Assembly (NCBI GenBank): GCA_023159155.1
Contig: JAJNNX010000055.1
Location: 186,001-250,000 of the forward strand
DNA length: 64,000 nt
From: Ustulina deusta
Lineage: Eukaryota > Ascomycota > Sordariomycetes > Xylariales > Xylariaceae
Direction of reading: 5' to 3'
In this document: one piece after another, positions 11,655 through 23,645 of the stretch
Position numbering within the stretch: position 1 is the first letter of the stretch
Layout of the letters: each line of letters starts with the position of its first letter
Translations under genes and position numbers: made by a program
The notes under the pieces: model-generated
What the model was told of the DNA's origin: nothing
The model's database searches: none
What the model saw: the letters and a program-made list of their open reading frames with translations, nothing else

Positions 11655-14127
11655 ATGGATAAATGGAACTCGGAAATTGCATCCTCTTTGTATCGGCCTC
11701 TCAAGGGCGATTTACCCCTTCGACTCCTCCTTATTTGCCCAGGGAGACCCGAGGAACCCCTTAAAACTGAGCTCATTCCTACGACACTCGAAGAGGCCCA
11801 AGGACGCTATGATGCCACATCGTATACGTGGGGCTCCCCGGAGAACCCAGAATTGATCAGCTGTGGTAATTACCAACTTTGGGTTCAAAGAAATGCTTTC
11901 CATATGATGCTGGATCTCCGAAACCCCGATGGGCCCCGGAAGGTCTGGATCGATGCCATCTGCATTAACCAGTGTAGCCTCGATGAGCGCGCCTCGCAGG
12001 TGGCCATAATGCATCACATCTATCGACGGGCGGCTGCAACATGGGTCTGGATGGGGCGCCCAGACGAGCATAGCTCTGCTGCGATGACATACGCAGCAAC
12101 TCTCGACGCAAAGAAACTTGTTGGGGAATTCTCGTACTGCCAATATGGAACGAGTTGGCCTCGGTTTGCTGAGAAATCCTACTTCTTTGACCCTTCATTC
12201 GACTTGGTTGTCGATGCCAATCAGATACGGGATCTCGCGGTCGCTATCGTGAGCTTTCTTAACCGACCGTGGTTTTCTCGCGTGTGGATCCAGCAGGAAG
12301 CTTCGTTGTGTCAGAGTGTACGAGTGATGTGCGGCCCGAACGCCGTGAATTGGGACAACATCTTCGCCCTGGCTGTAGGATCCCCCCCTTTCTCCCTTTA
12401 CGCATTTCAGCTCTCGTATATCACTACATTTATTTTACACAAGTATAGGGTTCAAGGAGGTAAATTTATTAGCTTGCGGGTGACTAATAAGTTAGGTAAT
12501 ATTAGTGGATTATGTGCCCAAGATACACCGAAACATGGCCAGACTATGTCCACCAGCAACTCAGCCGAACAATCAACAATATACAAGCAGTCAGGATAAT
12601 TCAGAAAGCCAGACACTACTACTTCCAGGGCGAATACGGTCATACAGATATTGCATTGAGCTTTGCGGGGTTGGTCGACAGTGTTTCTCGCTACGAAGCG
12701 ACGGATCCTCGAGACCGAATCTATGCAATGGGAAATATCATAGCTGACTCGGATCAATGGTTCGAAGTTGACTACCACGTCCCATGGCAAATTCTAGTAA
12801 GTTTTATCGAAAGGAAGCTCAACCTAAGGGCCATGAAATCAATCTGTGGTCAGACCAGCCGATATAATGGCTCCTACAGCTTCTGAATATATCATTGAGT
12901 CCATGGCTAATTGTGTAAAATCTAGTACACTGATGTTGCTCGGCGGTTTCTTGACAGCAACGCGCTAGGTTTCTTAAAGAATGCGGGCAGGATCCGACAA
13001 GAAGCTGGCACTGCCCTCCCCTCCTGGGCTCCCGACTATAGATACAAAGAGGAGAGCAAGTATATGATACCCAGTACAGTTTTGTGGAAAGCCGGTGGCA
13101 ATAGCCACGCCGCATTCATTCCATTCATGAAGGCATCGGGCAGTAGAGTGAGCCAGCTCCCCAAGGGCCGGAAAAGACAATTCCCAATGCCAAATGACTT
13201 GAAAGACTTCAAGGGCCCGAAGAAGTCGCTGCTCCAGAGCTTTGCCTCACTTCGATGCTTCATGTCCGACGAGATCATATATGTTGGAAGTTTCGTTGAT
13301 ACGGAAAATGGGGCTCTTGACGCGAATATTGCACAGATCGTTGAGGCTATCAGAAAGGATATCGACTACATTAGCACCTTGGACACGTCGACGTACATCA
13401 ATGGCGATACTATCTTAGACGCATACAAACTTACTCTTATAATGTCGTGCGATGCTCAGCAAGAACTGGTGCATTATCAATACATTAGGGAGCATTGGGA
13501 GGAATGGTTCAGATGGTACGAGCAGAGTGTAAGTTTTATAACCCCTCAATGATGCTTCTCTGTGACCTATGACATATATCGGGGCTATTCATATCTAAAA
13601 TGTTACCATGCCCTTTATTGACCGTTACCCAGTGCCCAGGTTACTGGGACACAAATGCCAAGACCCCGGTGATGAATCTTTCTTTCGAATCCTCCGGCGC
13701 CATGAAGACGTTCTGTTTCGCCGTCACTAAGCATGGATATTTCTGCTTGGTACCTAGAATCGCTCAGGTTGGAGATGAGATTGCCATTTTTCAATCCTAT
13801 GAGCTTGCGGTGGTTCTACGTCGGCTACCGCCGCCCCCAGCTACTCAGGAACGAGGTAAAAAACAAGGTCAAAATCTACCGCATAACGCATTTGATCCTT
13901 ACTTCGAACTCCTTGGAGATGCTTACCTGCATGGGATGATGGAGAACGAGGCTCGGTGTATTAATGACGAATTCAACTGTCGCTTTGAGCCGACGCAAGC
14001 TCAGTTGGATAAGATGCTTAGAGCATCAGATGGGGGTCGAGGTGAGGCTTGGGCGACGTTGGATCTGAGTGGTAATTATGAGAGAATCTTCGAGACTCTC
14101 GGCCCACGGACAGTTCGTCTAGTGTAG
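11655..14127 (+). CDS. HET (heterokaryon incompatibility) domain protein
   Basis: Model: exons 11655-12374, 12506-12796, 12926-13528 and 13633-14127, all junctions phase 0, 702 aa. Intron 1 has a CTAAT branch site 20 bases before its acceptor. The HET domain is clear. YDATSYTWG lies at residues 52-60 and KVWIDAICINQ at about 97-107. These are followed by RASQVAIMHHIYRRA and VWMG, then FLNRPWFSRVWIQQEA and later DPRDRIYAMG. The sequence ALPSWAPDY, frequent in HET proteins, follows at the start of exon 3. HET domains in other fungi trigger growth arrest or cell death when non-self is recognised at cell fusion. No NACHT, WD40 or other sensor domain is seen, so the signal it responds to is unknown. 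The C-terminal part contains the usual HET-protein tail (RIAQVGDEIAIF). It lies 650 bp downstream of the ZZ-repeat gene on the same strand. Confidence 0.9.
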
Positions 14128-15227
14128 CAGTCGCTCATTGGTCAGAACCGGTGATACCGCTGCCGATTTCGGGATGTAATTAGTCGAGGCCATATGACCA
14201 TTTGGTAGATAATGATTCTGTTGGACGCGGCTTGGAGGGCCTGGATTCACATAATCAACTGCTTGTAATTCCTGTTCCCAGCATTATTCTTAGGGCAAAG
14301 TGAACAACTGATACTTTCAAACACACGCAAATTATAACAAGGGCTAAGAATGAGGCTTAGAGAATATTATACGCAAATTCCAAATAATGTTTTAAGATAC
14401 AAAAGGTCATATGACCTCTTCGAAGCCTCCAGAAATAATGCGGGAACGCTAGGTCTATCTATACAACTAATTATCGGCCCTCGGAAGTTAGCGTGGCCGT
14501 TATTCATCACAACTCCAAGCGAGAGCTGAATGTTTCCTATATTGGAGACCCAGTCTTCGTTCCCAAGCATATTACCTTACGTCCGGCACACGTCAATTAC
14601 GCTAACACAATATTTAGCGAGTTAAAAAAAAAAGTATCAGAAATTCTTTATTAGATAAAAATAAGTAACCTCTGATTTCCTAAGTATTCGTTTCTCATGA
14701 ACATAATTAAGTGATTCAACGATATTACTACCGCGAGCAAACGCTGTAGTACAAAACAGGTAGGATTGCTTGCAATAATAAAAGAGGGAGATCAGGAAAA
14801 TATCTCACAGGCACTGGGGTTACATCAAAGAACAGCACTTATTGATGTCGTGTACGGAGTTGGTGTCAGAGGTGGGTGTTCCAGAGTGGATAAACAGGCG
14901 TATCTACAGTAAGGAAGCGGGTAGGTAGTAGTTAGGGCTCAATAAAATGGTCAATTGATTCCTAAACCCTCCCAAATATCTAGGGGGGCATCGCCTATGT
15001 ATATATATACAGATCTTGCTACACCTACTCTAATAGCGTAGGTGTGATATATGTCCCTGACAGTTGGCAAAACTGTTCTTTCGTTGTCTTTTTTAAAGTA
15101 TGATGATTTGTGTGGGTCAGGTGAAAACCATCGTGGTGAATAACACGAATAAGGGCTTTGTCGGGATACAGCTCACTAGGTAATATACTATAGCTCGCCC
15201 AGTAAGCCAGCTCTGGATCCGGTCTCA
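14128..15227. other. Intergenic region between converging HET and dehydrogenase genes
   Basis: 1.1 kb of AT-rich DNA with A-runs (14623-14633) and a TATATA stretch near 15000. It should contain both 3' untranslated regions. No open frame above 67 codons and no recognisable element. Confidence 0.6.
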
Positions 15228-16370
15228 TTATTCAAGGCCCAATGTCCGTCGTGTAAGCTCCCAGAGTCTGTTTTCTTTCGTCTCGTCGTAGGCATAGGGC
15301 TTCACGCCCATCATGGTCTCGACTAGTGGCTCGAATGTGGCGACATGACAATCTTCGAGGTACTTGCCGCCTTTCCCCTCCCATTCCCTACTGACGGCAG
15401 CAAATACAGTGGTTGAAGCGCCTTGCTCGGCACTTTTCAAGAAGTTCTGGACCTCGGGCGTTGTGTCCCATTGCCGTCGTACGTCTTCGGGAACATGCTT
15501 TTGGAGCCCAGTCATAATGCCCCCGGGCATCACTACAACACTCAGAGTTAGTTATCCCCATTCCAAGTGTGATCTGTGAGTGCATCGAAACTGTGGGAAG
15601 CTTCTAGGATTTAGCGACGACCGGACGGGGAATACTACATCCCGGATGCCTCCAAAAGAAGAAAATGACTCTGAGAAGTACTCACGGCTGAGCGCATGCA
15701 AACCAAGAGGCCCAAAGTTGCGGTCGGCGTAGTTTGCCATGTATATTTGCGCAAGTTTGCTCTGCCCATATCCCTTCCATGGACTGTATGCACCAGGCTC
15801 TTTCAGCTGGAAATCGTCGAAAACGATCTCCGACATGTGGTGGCCAGAGCTCGAGACATTCACGAGTCTTGAGTTGAATTCTGGTGTTGAAGCCTTTAAT
15901 AACGCATCTTTAAGCAGGTCGAATAGGAGGAAATGGCCGAGGTAATTCGTAGCAAGTTGCATCTCGAAGCCTTCGCTAGTCTCCTCGCGAGTGGGGATGC
16001 GCATGATTCCGGCATTACAGATGAGGACGTTAAGCGTAGGGGACTTCTGGAGGAAGTTGGCGGCTGTGGTTCGGACGGATGCGAGGTTGGTCGTGTCGAG
16101 TTCAAGCAGCTCGACGCGTCCAGGCTCAAGAAACGATTCGCATGCAGTTTGGCCCTTTGCTAGAGAGCGGACGGCGAGGAAGACACGTGCGCCGGTGCTA
16201 GCAAGAGCCCTGCCGGTCTCGATGCCGATGCCTGATGATGCCCCCGTCACGAGAAAGACTTTGTCCTTCATGTTACCTTCAAGGCCTTCATCTTTGATTA
16301 TCTGCAGGGCGGTAGGACGCGCATCTCCCGCCCCAGAAGGGCTTTTGTGAGAGTCTGCGTAGCGGGACAT
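15228..16370 (-). CDS. Short-chain dehydrogenase/reductase (retinol dehydrogenase/WWOX-like)
   Basis: Model: exons 16370-15686 and 15532-15228, 329 aa, a usual length for this SDR group. The cofactor-binding motif TGASSGIG is at residues 42-49. LICNAGIMR follows the fourth strand. SRLVNVSSSGH carries the catalytic Ser region, and GYGQSK gives the Tyr-x3-Lys pair. After the junction the protein continues LMPGGIMTGLQKHV, the conserved Pro-Gly turn, so the splice is well supported. SDRs of this type oxidise or reduce hydroxyl and carbonyl groups with NAD(P)(H); the substrate cannot be read from the sequence. It is transcribed away from the NRPS-like reductase at 18.1 kb, with 1.8 kb between starts, so shared control is possible. 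Its intron belongs to the same family as the one at 3014-3169. Confidence 0.9.
15533..15685 (-). repeat. Intron homologous to the intron at 3014-3169 (introner-like element candidate)
   Basis: 153-nt phase-1 intron with GTGAGT donor, AACTAAC branch site and GTTGTAG acceptor. The 5' end (about 21 nt) and the 3' half (about 72 nt) align with the intron of the 2352-6382 gene; the middle is diverged. Many differences are transitions. The 3' homology block begins with the palindromic core GAAGCTTC. Confidence 0.75.
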
Positions 16371-18147
16371 ATTGTGACTCGGTCAGTGCAAATAGGCAGG
16401 TCTTTTTCTCCTTGTTGTGTTTCTTTTTTCTTTGGAATCGAGGGAGACAGCAGTGCTTGCGATATTTCAAGATGCCGGTAATGACAGCTATTTGTATTGT
16501 ATTATGACCCTACATGTATTTATATATGAACGCATCAATAGGGTTTATGAGAGGTAATTCCGGTAACCCCGATTGCTTGCGCTTGGCAATCAACTAATTA
16601 GTCAGTAAGTGGAAAGAGAGCACTCGTTGAAAGAGCCCATCGCCAGCATTGACAATGGGGCATTCGCAGAAAATCAAAGAAGATCTTGCTGATGCTCTGA
16701 CAAGTGATAATGTTGTCCGCATGATACCACAGCCTTACATATATGCATGAGCCGGGTTTGGTGGAGGTAACTCCGGTAAGCCCGCCATGCTACATGACAA
16801 TGAGTCAGGGTGCTGTTGCGATCGATTTCAATCGCGAGTCTGAAGTCTTCCAATAGGTAACCAAAATCTTTTTCCTTTTTTGTCATTTTCTCCTCCCCCC
16901 CTTTTCTTTCTTCTACTTTCTTCCTTCTTTTTTTCTTCTTCTCCTCTTTCCTCCTCCTCCCCCTTCTCCTCCCCCACAACATCGATACAATAGCCCCAAT
17001 GCCCTAGTCAACAGAAGGTTGGAGACTTAAAATCATTTTTCACAGTCAGCGAAGTACATATCTCGACCATAGCTCTATGAAGGTTGGTAGGTCATTTGGG
17101 CGGTGTAATCGCCCTGCGTTATGTGGGGGATCTACCTCGGCATTGTTGGCGTGTATTAGTTGTGTTTCTTTCAATATAACTTATGTAGGTGGGATAGATC
17201 GACAGTATCCATAAGCCGGTACAATGCGTACTGTAGTGGCCAGGTAGTTTAGGTGTGGTGAGGTATGATTTAGATATGAATAATCATCTTGCAGCATGGC
17301 GCGCGGCCAAACCAATCGGCCACGGATGTCAGCGAGTTACTGTACTGCCGACCTGTTGATTACGAGAAGGTGGAAGCTGAAAACGGATTGAAAAATGATT
17401 TTCAGTGGAGGTGCCCGACTATATCGAGGTTTCTTTCTTTGCCGCCCACTCTTCCCGAGATCTCCAATCTTAAGGGGTAGTATCTGCTCCCAAAGCAATA
17501 AGAGCAATTAATTTTTGGGTTTCCGGTCGCTCTCGTCGGCACGTATTCGGCACGCGAGAACAGCGTCCGAAACAGGCCCTGGCGGCAACACCGTCCTATC
17601 TCGGAGAACTACCTTGGTAGCTCTACGTCAGCTCGCCCCCATTATGATGCTTTCCACGGCTGTGGGAGCATCTCCGCGTAGTCCCCGTGCAGTGTCCGTG
17701 TCTATCCGCAATTATTAGATTTGTTGACCAAGCTCCAACCTCGGCATGAGCCGCCCGTGCGCATAATTTGGCTCCAGGCCGGGTCGGCCGACCCAAAATA
17801 TGTAGGGAACTATGATATCAGAATTTCGCTCGTCGGCTCCAATAGGGAGTGGTGCGAGGCTGTTCATGACACTTGGCATCTCTCATCACATTGCAGGTGT
17901 TATTTTCGCGCGTATCGTAGCCCCTTGCGCTATGCGAAACGCGAGGAGATAGTATGTTCGTTGGGTTCAGGGGCCGACTATAAGTAAAACCGAGCTCCGC
18001 GAGGATCTTCCGCATGTATAAGTCAATCTGAACGGTACAGTGATTTGTGTACTTCGAAAAATTCCACCAAATTCTACTCTTAGACCGAAACATTCATCAA
18101 CGAAGACCTCCTTCAACGCTTTTTTACACGTACGTGAAAATATTGCC
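16371..18147. other. Divergent intergenic region between SDR and NRPS-like genes
   Basis: 1.8-kb presumed bidirectional promoter region. It holds a strong pyrimidine tract (16866-16975). Two short plus-strand open frames (17289-17480, 17515-17718) have no recognisable domain. The region just upstream of the NRPS-like start contains open codons from 18040, but the Met at 18148 has the better context. Confidence 0.55.
16866..16975. repeat. Polypyrimidine tract
   Basis: About 110 bases almost entirely C and T on the plus strand, with runs such as TTTTTTTCTTCTTCTCC and CTCCTCCTCCCCC. On the minus strand it reads as a Lys/Arg/Glu-rich frame, which is an artefact of composition. Confidence 0.85.
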
Positions 18148-21100
18148 ATGGCCATCATGAATGGAAACACAGACGGAGGTGCAAATGGTATGAAGGCAGA
18201 CTATGGCCGTCGTCTACTTCCTCATGTGGTCGACGACATTGCCCACAGAGAACCCGACCGCGAATGCTTTTCCATCCCTCGAAGCTCTGACCCCAAGGAT
18301 GGTTGGAAGACGGTGACGTTTGGGCAGTACGCCAATGCCATCAACCACGTGGCTCGAAGGATCATCACCAACTGTGGCCGCCCGCTCGCCAATACATTCC
18401 CTACCATCGCATATATCGGGCCTAACGACGTTCGCTATGTTGTGATAGTGCTAGCTGCCGTCAAGGCGGGATATAAGGTGAGAGATATGCCGCAACATTC
18501 CGTAGGGGCTGAAATCTGACTTGTGTACTAAGGCTCTCTTTATTTCGCCTCGCAATGCCCAGGAAGGGCAGCTGAGCCTTTTCGACAAGACGGATTGTCG
18601 CATTCTCGTCTTTCCGAAATCTCACCGCGCAATGGTGCAGCCCTGGTTGCAGGAGCGAGACATGCAAGCCGTCGAGACCGGCCCGATCGAGAATTGGTTT
18701 CCAGAAAAGGAGGTAGAACCGGTCCCATACTCCAAGGCCTTCGAAGGCGCGAGGTGGGAGCCGCTTTGCGTTCTTCATACGAGTGGCTCAACCGGTATTC
18801 CCAAGCCCATCGTCGTCCGTCACGGTATGATCGCAATCAACGACATGTACAACACCCACAACAAGCCGGATTGGAAGGGGCGGAAGATCTTCGTTCGGGG
18901 ATTCAGTGAGGATTCGAAAAGAAATTTTCTCACAAGTGCGTCGACCCCTTGCTTTCAACAGCGACGAGGCAGGCTCTTGCTGACCAACCCATCTAGTGCC
19001 CCTATATCATGCGGCTGGATTATACAGCTTCCTGTTTAGTGTCTTGTACTTTGAAACCCCAGCGGCATTGGGCCTACCTGACCGTCCTCTATCGGCCGAA
19101 TCCGTAGTCGAATGCCTCCGACACCTCGACGCCCAAGGGACATTGCTTCCGTAAGGACTCCTCAGTTGACTTTGAAGCTGCATTCCTGTCCTGTCTTATA
19201 ACAAGCGCCACTAATCCTGTGTATTCTTGTAGGCCTGCCATTCTTGAGGACATGAGCCAAGTTGATAGTCACATTGCAGCCCTGAAAAAGTTAAACTTAG
19301 TAGGCTTTGCAGGCGGTCAGTCTACTACAATATTCGAAGCACACAACGAGCCAGGCGCTAATGTATCGATAGGGAATCTGGCCAGAGAGGCTGGAAATCG
19401 ATTAGTCGAGAAAGGAGTTACGCTCACCAATATAATCTCTGCTACCGAGTAAGAGAGAAAATCTAGCTTCCCTAATTGGTCGTTGAATACTGGCTGATCA
19501 GATGCCGTAGATTTCTTCCTTTTCCGGTCTACTTGCAACCTGATCCCAAGTTGTGGCAATATTGTGAGTTATCATAATTGAGATTTTTGCTTCGTATCCT
19601 GGCTAGACCATTCGATGCTAGTCCCTTATACTTTTGCCTGGGAACAACCTCACTAACATTTATTATCAAAGTTATTATCAACTCGGAAGACTTTGGGGCA
19701 GATTGGCGGAAAGTTGAAGACGAGACAGATGTCTATCAGCTGGTCTGCGTACGCAAGGATAAAGACCCGGGCCTCCAGGGCTTCTTCTACACATTCCCTG
19801 ATGAGAATGAGTACGACACGAAGGACCTGTACAAGCGGCATCCCACCTTGCCTGATCATTGGATCTACTACGGACGCTCGGACAGTGAGTTGTTTGCCAT
19901 TACCTACCCTGCATACTTTGTCAGTTTGCGTGTCAACTGTCCATCTCAAAATAAAAGGCCCGAGCCTGCCGTTCCATTGCTCTATAATATCGTGGAGTCT
20001 TCGTGGGAGCTATAATTGCTAACGCTTTGCAACATAGATATTATTGTCTTCTCCAACGGAGAGAAGCTAAACCCGGTGACAATAGAGGAAATAGTTTCCG
20101 ACCATCCCGAGCTGAACGGTGCTCTCGTTGCCGGAGAGGGACGCTTCCAGCCCTGCTTGTGGTTAGAACCTATCACACAACCTAAGACCGAAAGCGAAGC
20201 CAAGGAGCTTATTGACAGAGTATGGCCCTTGATCGTCATCGCAAACAAGGAGACGGTGGCCCATGGCCAGATCGGACGAGAGTTCATCAGGCTATCCTCT
20301 CCGCAAAAGCCTTTCTTACGTGCTGGGAAGGGTACGATCCAAAGGGCAAGCACGCTGAAGTTGTATAAAGACGAGATCGACGAGCTATACGAGGAGGCCA
20401 GTAAGGTCTCAGATGTTGACGCCCCGAAATTGGACTTGAGTTCCGAACAGACTTTGATCGAGTCGATTCAAAATCTGTTCCATACCAGACTTGGCGGCCA
20501 ACAGGTTCTTGAGCCAGACGCCGATTTCTTTTCGTCCGGTGTAAGTTCCCTTACCCCACCCCCAACGAGGCGTCTTGTAATGAACTAGCTTAGCTAACTT
20601 GATGGATAGATCGATAGTATGCAAGTAATTGGCGCCTCGCGCCTCCTTCGCGCTGGATTGGAATCTGCAGGCTACGAAATTGACGCCGATACCATTGCAA
20701 CGCGAGTCATCTACGGCAACCCCACACCTGCACAATTGGCGAGGTATATACTTTCCCGTGTGCGGCAGGGCAACGTATCTACCTCTTCAGAGGAGGAGCA
20801 TGAAGTAGCATCTATGAATGCATTATGGCAAAAATACACAAAAGATTTACTCAAGGCGAAGCCGGGTCGCCCAAACCCCTCGGATGACGGGCAGGTGGTC
20901 GTCCTGACAGGCTCTACGGGCATGCTGGGGTCATATATGCTACATCAGATGATTAAACACCCCCACGTGAAGAGGATCATTTGCCTTAACCGGGCAGAGG
21001 ACGGCGGCAAGAAGCGGCAGGCATCGGCAATGAGAGGCCGCGGACTGGCTACAGATGAGTCAAAATGCACGTTCCTGCACGCCGATATGTCTCGATCTGA

Positions 21101-21998
21101 CTTCGGACTTCCGCGCGATATCTTTAACGAATTGCTGGAAACGGCGGATCGCTTCATCCATAACGCCTGGCCTGTTAATTTCAACATACCCGTCCAGTCC
21201 TTCGAGCCTCACATTCGGAGTGTCCGCAACATCAGTGACTTCGCCTCCCAGGCCTCGCGGCGTGTCGCCGTGATTTTCATCTCGTCGATCGCCTCGGGAG
21301 ACCACTGGGATGTAAGCACAGGTCCGTTGCCCGAAACGCGCCTCGAAGACCTCACACTCCCTGCCGGTGGCTACGGGAGAGGCAAGCAAGTGGGCAGTCT
21401 CATCCTCGAGGATGCGGCTCGATCCGGAGACTTCCCGGCAGCCATCATCCGAGTGGGTCAGATCGGCGGGCCCCAGGCCGAGGAAGGGTTCTGGAACAAG
21501 CAAGAATGGCTGCCCTCCATCATCGCGAGTAGTCTGTATCTCGGTGCCTTGCCCAACAACCTCGGCACCTTCGAGCGTGTAGATTGGACGCCAGTCGAGA
21601 GCATCGCGGGCCTCGTCCTCGACGTCGCCGGCGTGTCGCAGGCGGTCAACGCCGACGACATTGGCGGCTACTACCACGGTGTCAACCCTTCGGCGACGAC
21701 GTGGGGCGAGCTGGCGCCGGCCGTGCAGGACTTCTACGGCAAGGAGAGGATTCCGCTGCTTCTGAGCTTCATCGAGTGGATCGACAGGCTCGAGCAGAGC
21801 CAGACGGGGGATATCCAGGTGCTCGACAAGAACCCTGGCGTCAAGCTGATCGACTCGTACCGGGGGATGGCTGCCGAGGGACAGCACCCCGTCGTCTTTG
21901 ACATGACGCACACGACACAGCGAAGCCCCTCGATGCGCGACGCGAGGCCCGTGACGAAGGAGCTGATGAGACACTGGTGTCAGCAATGGGGGTTTTGA
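18148..21998 (+). CDS. NRPS-like A-T-R enzyme (adenylating carboxylic acid reductase)
   Basis: Model with nine exons: 18148-18477, 18533-18935, 18997-19150, 19233-19315, 19373-19448, 19502-19563, 19672-19884, 20038-20540 and 20610-21998; 1070 aa, all phases consistent. Adenylation domain: LHTSGSTG at about 191-198, ISATE (A5 region), YYGRSDNIIVFSNGEKLNP (A7/A8 region) and AGKGTIQR with the A10 Lys. Thiolation domain: FFSSGIDSMQ, with the phosphopantetheine-bearing Ser at about 611. Reductase domain: NADP-binding GSTGMLG at about 709-715 and a Tyr-x3-Lys pair in GYGRGK. Such enzymes activate a carboxylic acid with ATP, tether it as a thioester and release it as aldehyde or alcohol; no condensation domain is present. 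The substrate is unknown. The dehydrogenase gene lies divergently upstream and may act on the product. The start at 18148 (context GCCATGGCC) is chosen over an upstream Met at 18040. Confidence 0.9.
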
Positions 21999-23645
21999 GA
22001 GGGGTGCGCATTGCAACCACGTCTTTCGCGCTGGTGTGGACACTTTTCTATCTTGCTTTTGACTCGTGGCGGTTAGACTATTTTATGTTTGTTGATGTTG
22101 TCTGAGAGAAAAAGAGGGTCACCCACCAACAGCGACCTAGGTTCCTCGGACTCGCGCTAATAGGACTAGAAGTTGTACCCATTTAACTGTGAACCCACAT
22201 CTCTCTGTCTTTCTCCAAGCTTGCGGGACTTCGCTTCTTAAATAAACATCATTTCTGCGCTTTTCCTTCAACACTAGAACATATACCTATCTGTAGTTTG
22301 TTTGGCCGAGGCAGAGGTGCGGGCAAGGTGAATGAAGCTCGGCTACGGGATAGGCACTACATTCTCACACCCTATGACAACCCTGGTGCCACAGGCTAAG
22401 GCTTTGATCGGCGGCAAATACACTGAAAGTTTAGAAGAGAAGCATGTTCTGTTCAATACTATTGTCGGTGGGAGGGGATGACCGTATCTTAGGTAGACAA
22501 TGATGAGCACGTAATAGCACCTACAAGAGACATAAGGTGGCACATTATGAGTTGAGGTTTATGTATCGCTGTGGGAGAGTTTTTGCAGTCAGCATCTACT
22601 GTATGCGTACTGGGATGCGAGAACGAGGTGTGATGAGAGGGTGCGAAACAATTCGGGACTGAGTTAGCCCTGAGCAGAGCCCTGAATTCTGCCCTTCACT
22701 TAGGTTCCCAATCTGAGTTTGTGCCGCCGGGCTTGTCCCACTAATTTATCCATGGCGTGTGGCTCGTGCTCCATGCTAGTACTTCCCAAGCTATCTTAGG
22801 TACCTACCTACCTAGGTACTTAGCTGACAGGTAGGGCACCTGCGGCAGCCTAGTACTAAGTGCCCACGAGGTGGCAACGGTTAGGTAAGTACTTAGAGGT
22901 ACACCTAGGGAGAAGCAGCGGCGAGCCTTAGGTAAGTACCTAACCTTAGCAGCAAGCACGCTCCAGTCAACTTCCCTCGCCTCTGCCTACCTAGACTAGG
23001 TAGCCCGGGCTTAGGTTGGTGAAATTTCGATTCTCTCGGGAAAAATTAAGTACACTACAACTTTTTCAATGAGTTGCTCCAACATGACAACTTGACGAAC
23101 ACCAGCCAACCAACCACCATCACTACAATTTACCATCTCCCCATCTATTGTTTACTGCCACAACAACAGTACCAGCTTGCAGCTACACACTATTGCCATT
23201 CACCGCCGTGCCAATCGACGACATCCTTTGAGAGCATCGTCATCACGGCACGAAAAGAGGACCCCGATCAATTATTCCTTCATAATTATCCTCTCCTCAC
23301 TTTGCTGGCAACACCTTGAAGCATCAATTCGATTTGCACTTGACCCGTCTTGAATCTCTTCGGCCGAAACAAGAAAAAAAGAAAGAAAGGAAAAAAAAAA
23401 CCAACGCGAGCGCGCTTAGCCATCCCCTCCCGCCTGTGCTTGTTCTGCCCACGAAGACGACGACGAGAACGACGACGTATCTTTTGCTACCGCCCTGTTC
23501 CGTCATTTGCCACCGCCTCTCGATCCATTCGGTTGTCTCTGGAGCATCAAGAAAAATAAGGGAAACCTCCCAGATCATCGTGTGTGTATACCTGTACTAC
23601 TGTGCTATCATATAAGACGGCCTCCTTCTCGGTCTTCCTCTCACG
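21999..23645. other. Intergenic region and probable long 5' leader of the GYF gene
   Basis: 1.65 kb. Positions 22795-22990 are crowded with TAGGTAC words. From about 23080 to 23640 the plus strand is rich in CAAC/CCAC and CT runs, as is usual for a fungal 5' leader. Short open frames there (23074-23319, 23316-23615) have no domain and could be upstream ORFs or chance. Confidence 0.55.
22795..22990. repeat. TAGGTAC/GTACCTA word cluster
   Basis: Dense copies of AGGTAC, TACCTACC, GGTAAGTAC and CTAGGT over about 200 bases upstream of the GYF gene, of the same type as the cluster at 640-1215. Confidence 0.75.

Noticed and set aside
16674..16982. Lys/Arg-rich minus-strand frame
   Set aside because: It is the complement of the polypyrimidine tract.
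21060..22043. 327-codon minus-strand frame
   Set aside because: Antisense of the reductase domain of the NRPS-like enzyme, whose motifs are clear on the plus strand.
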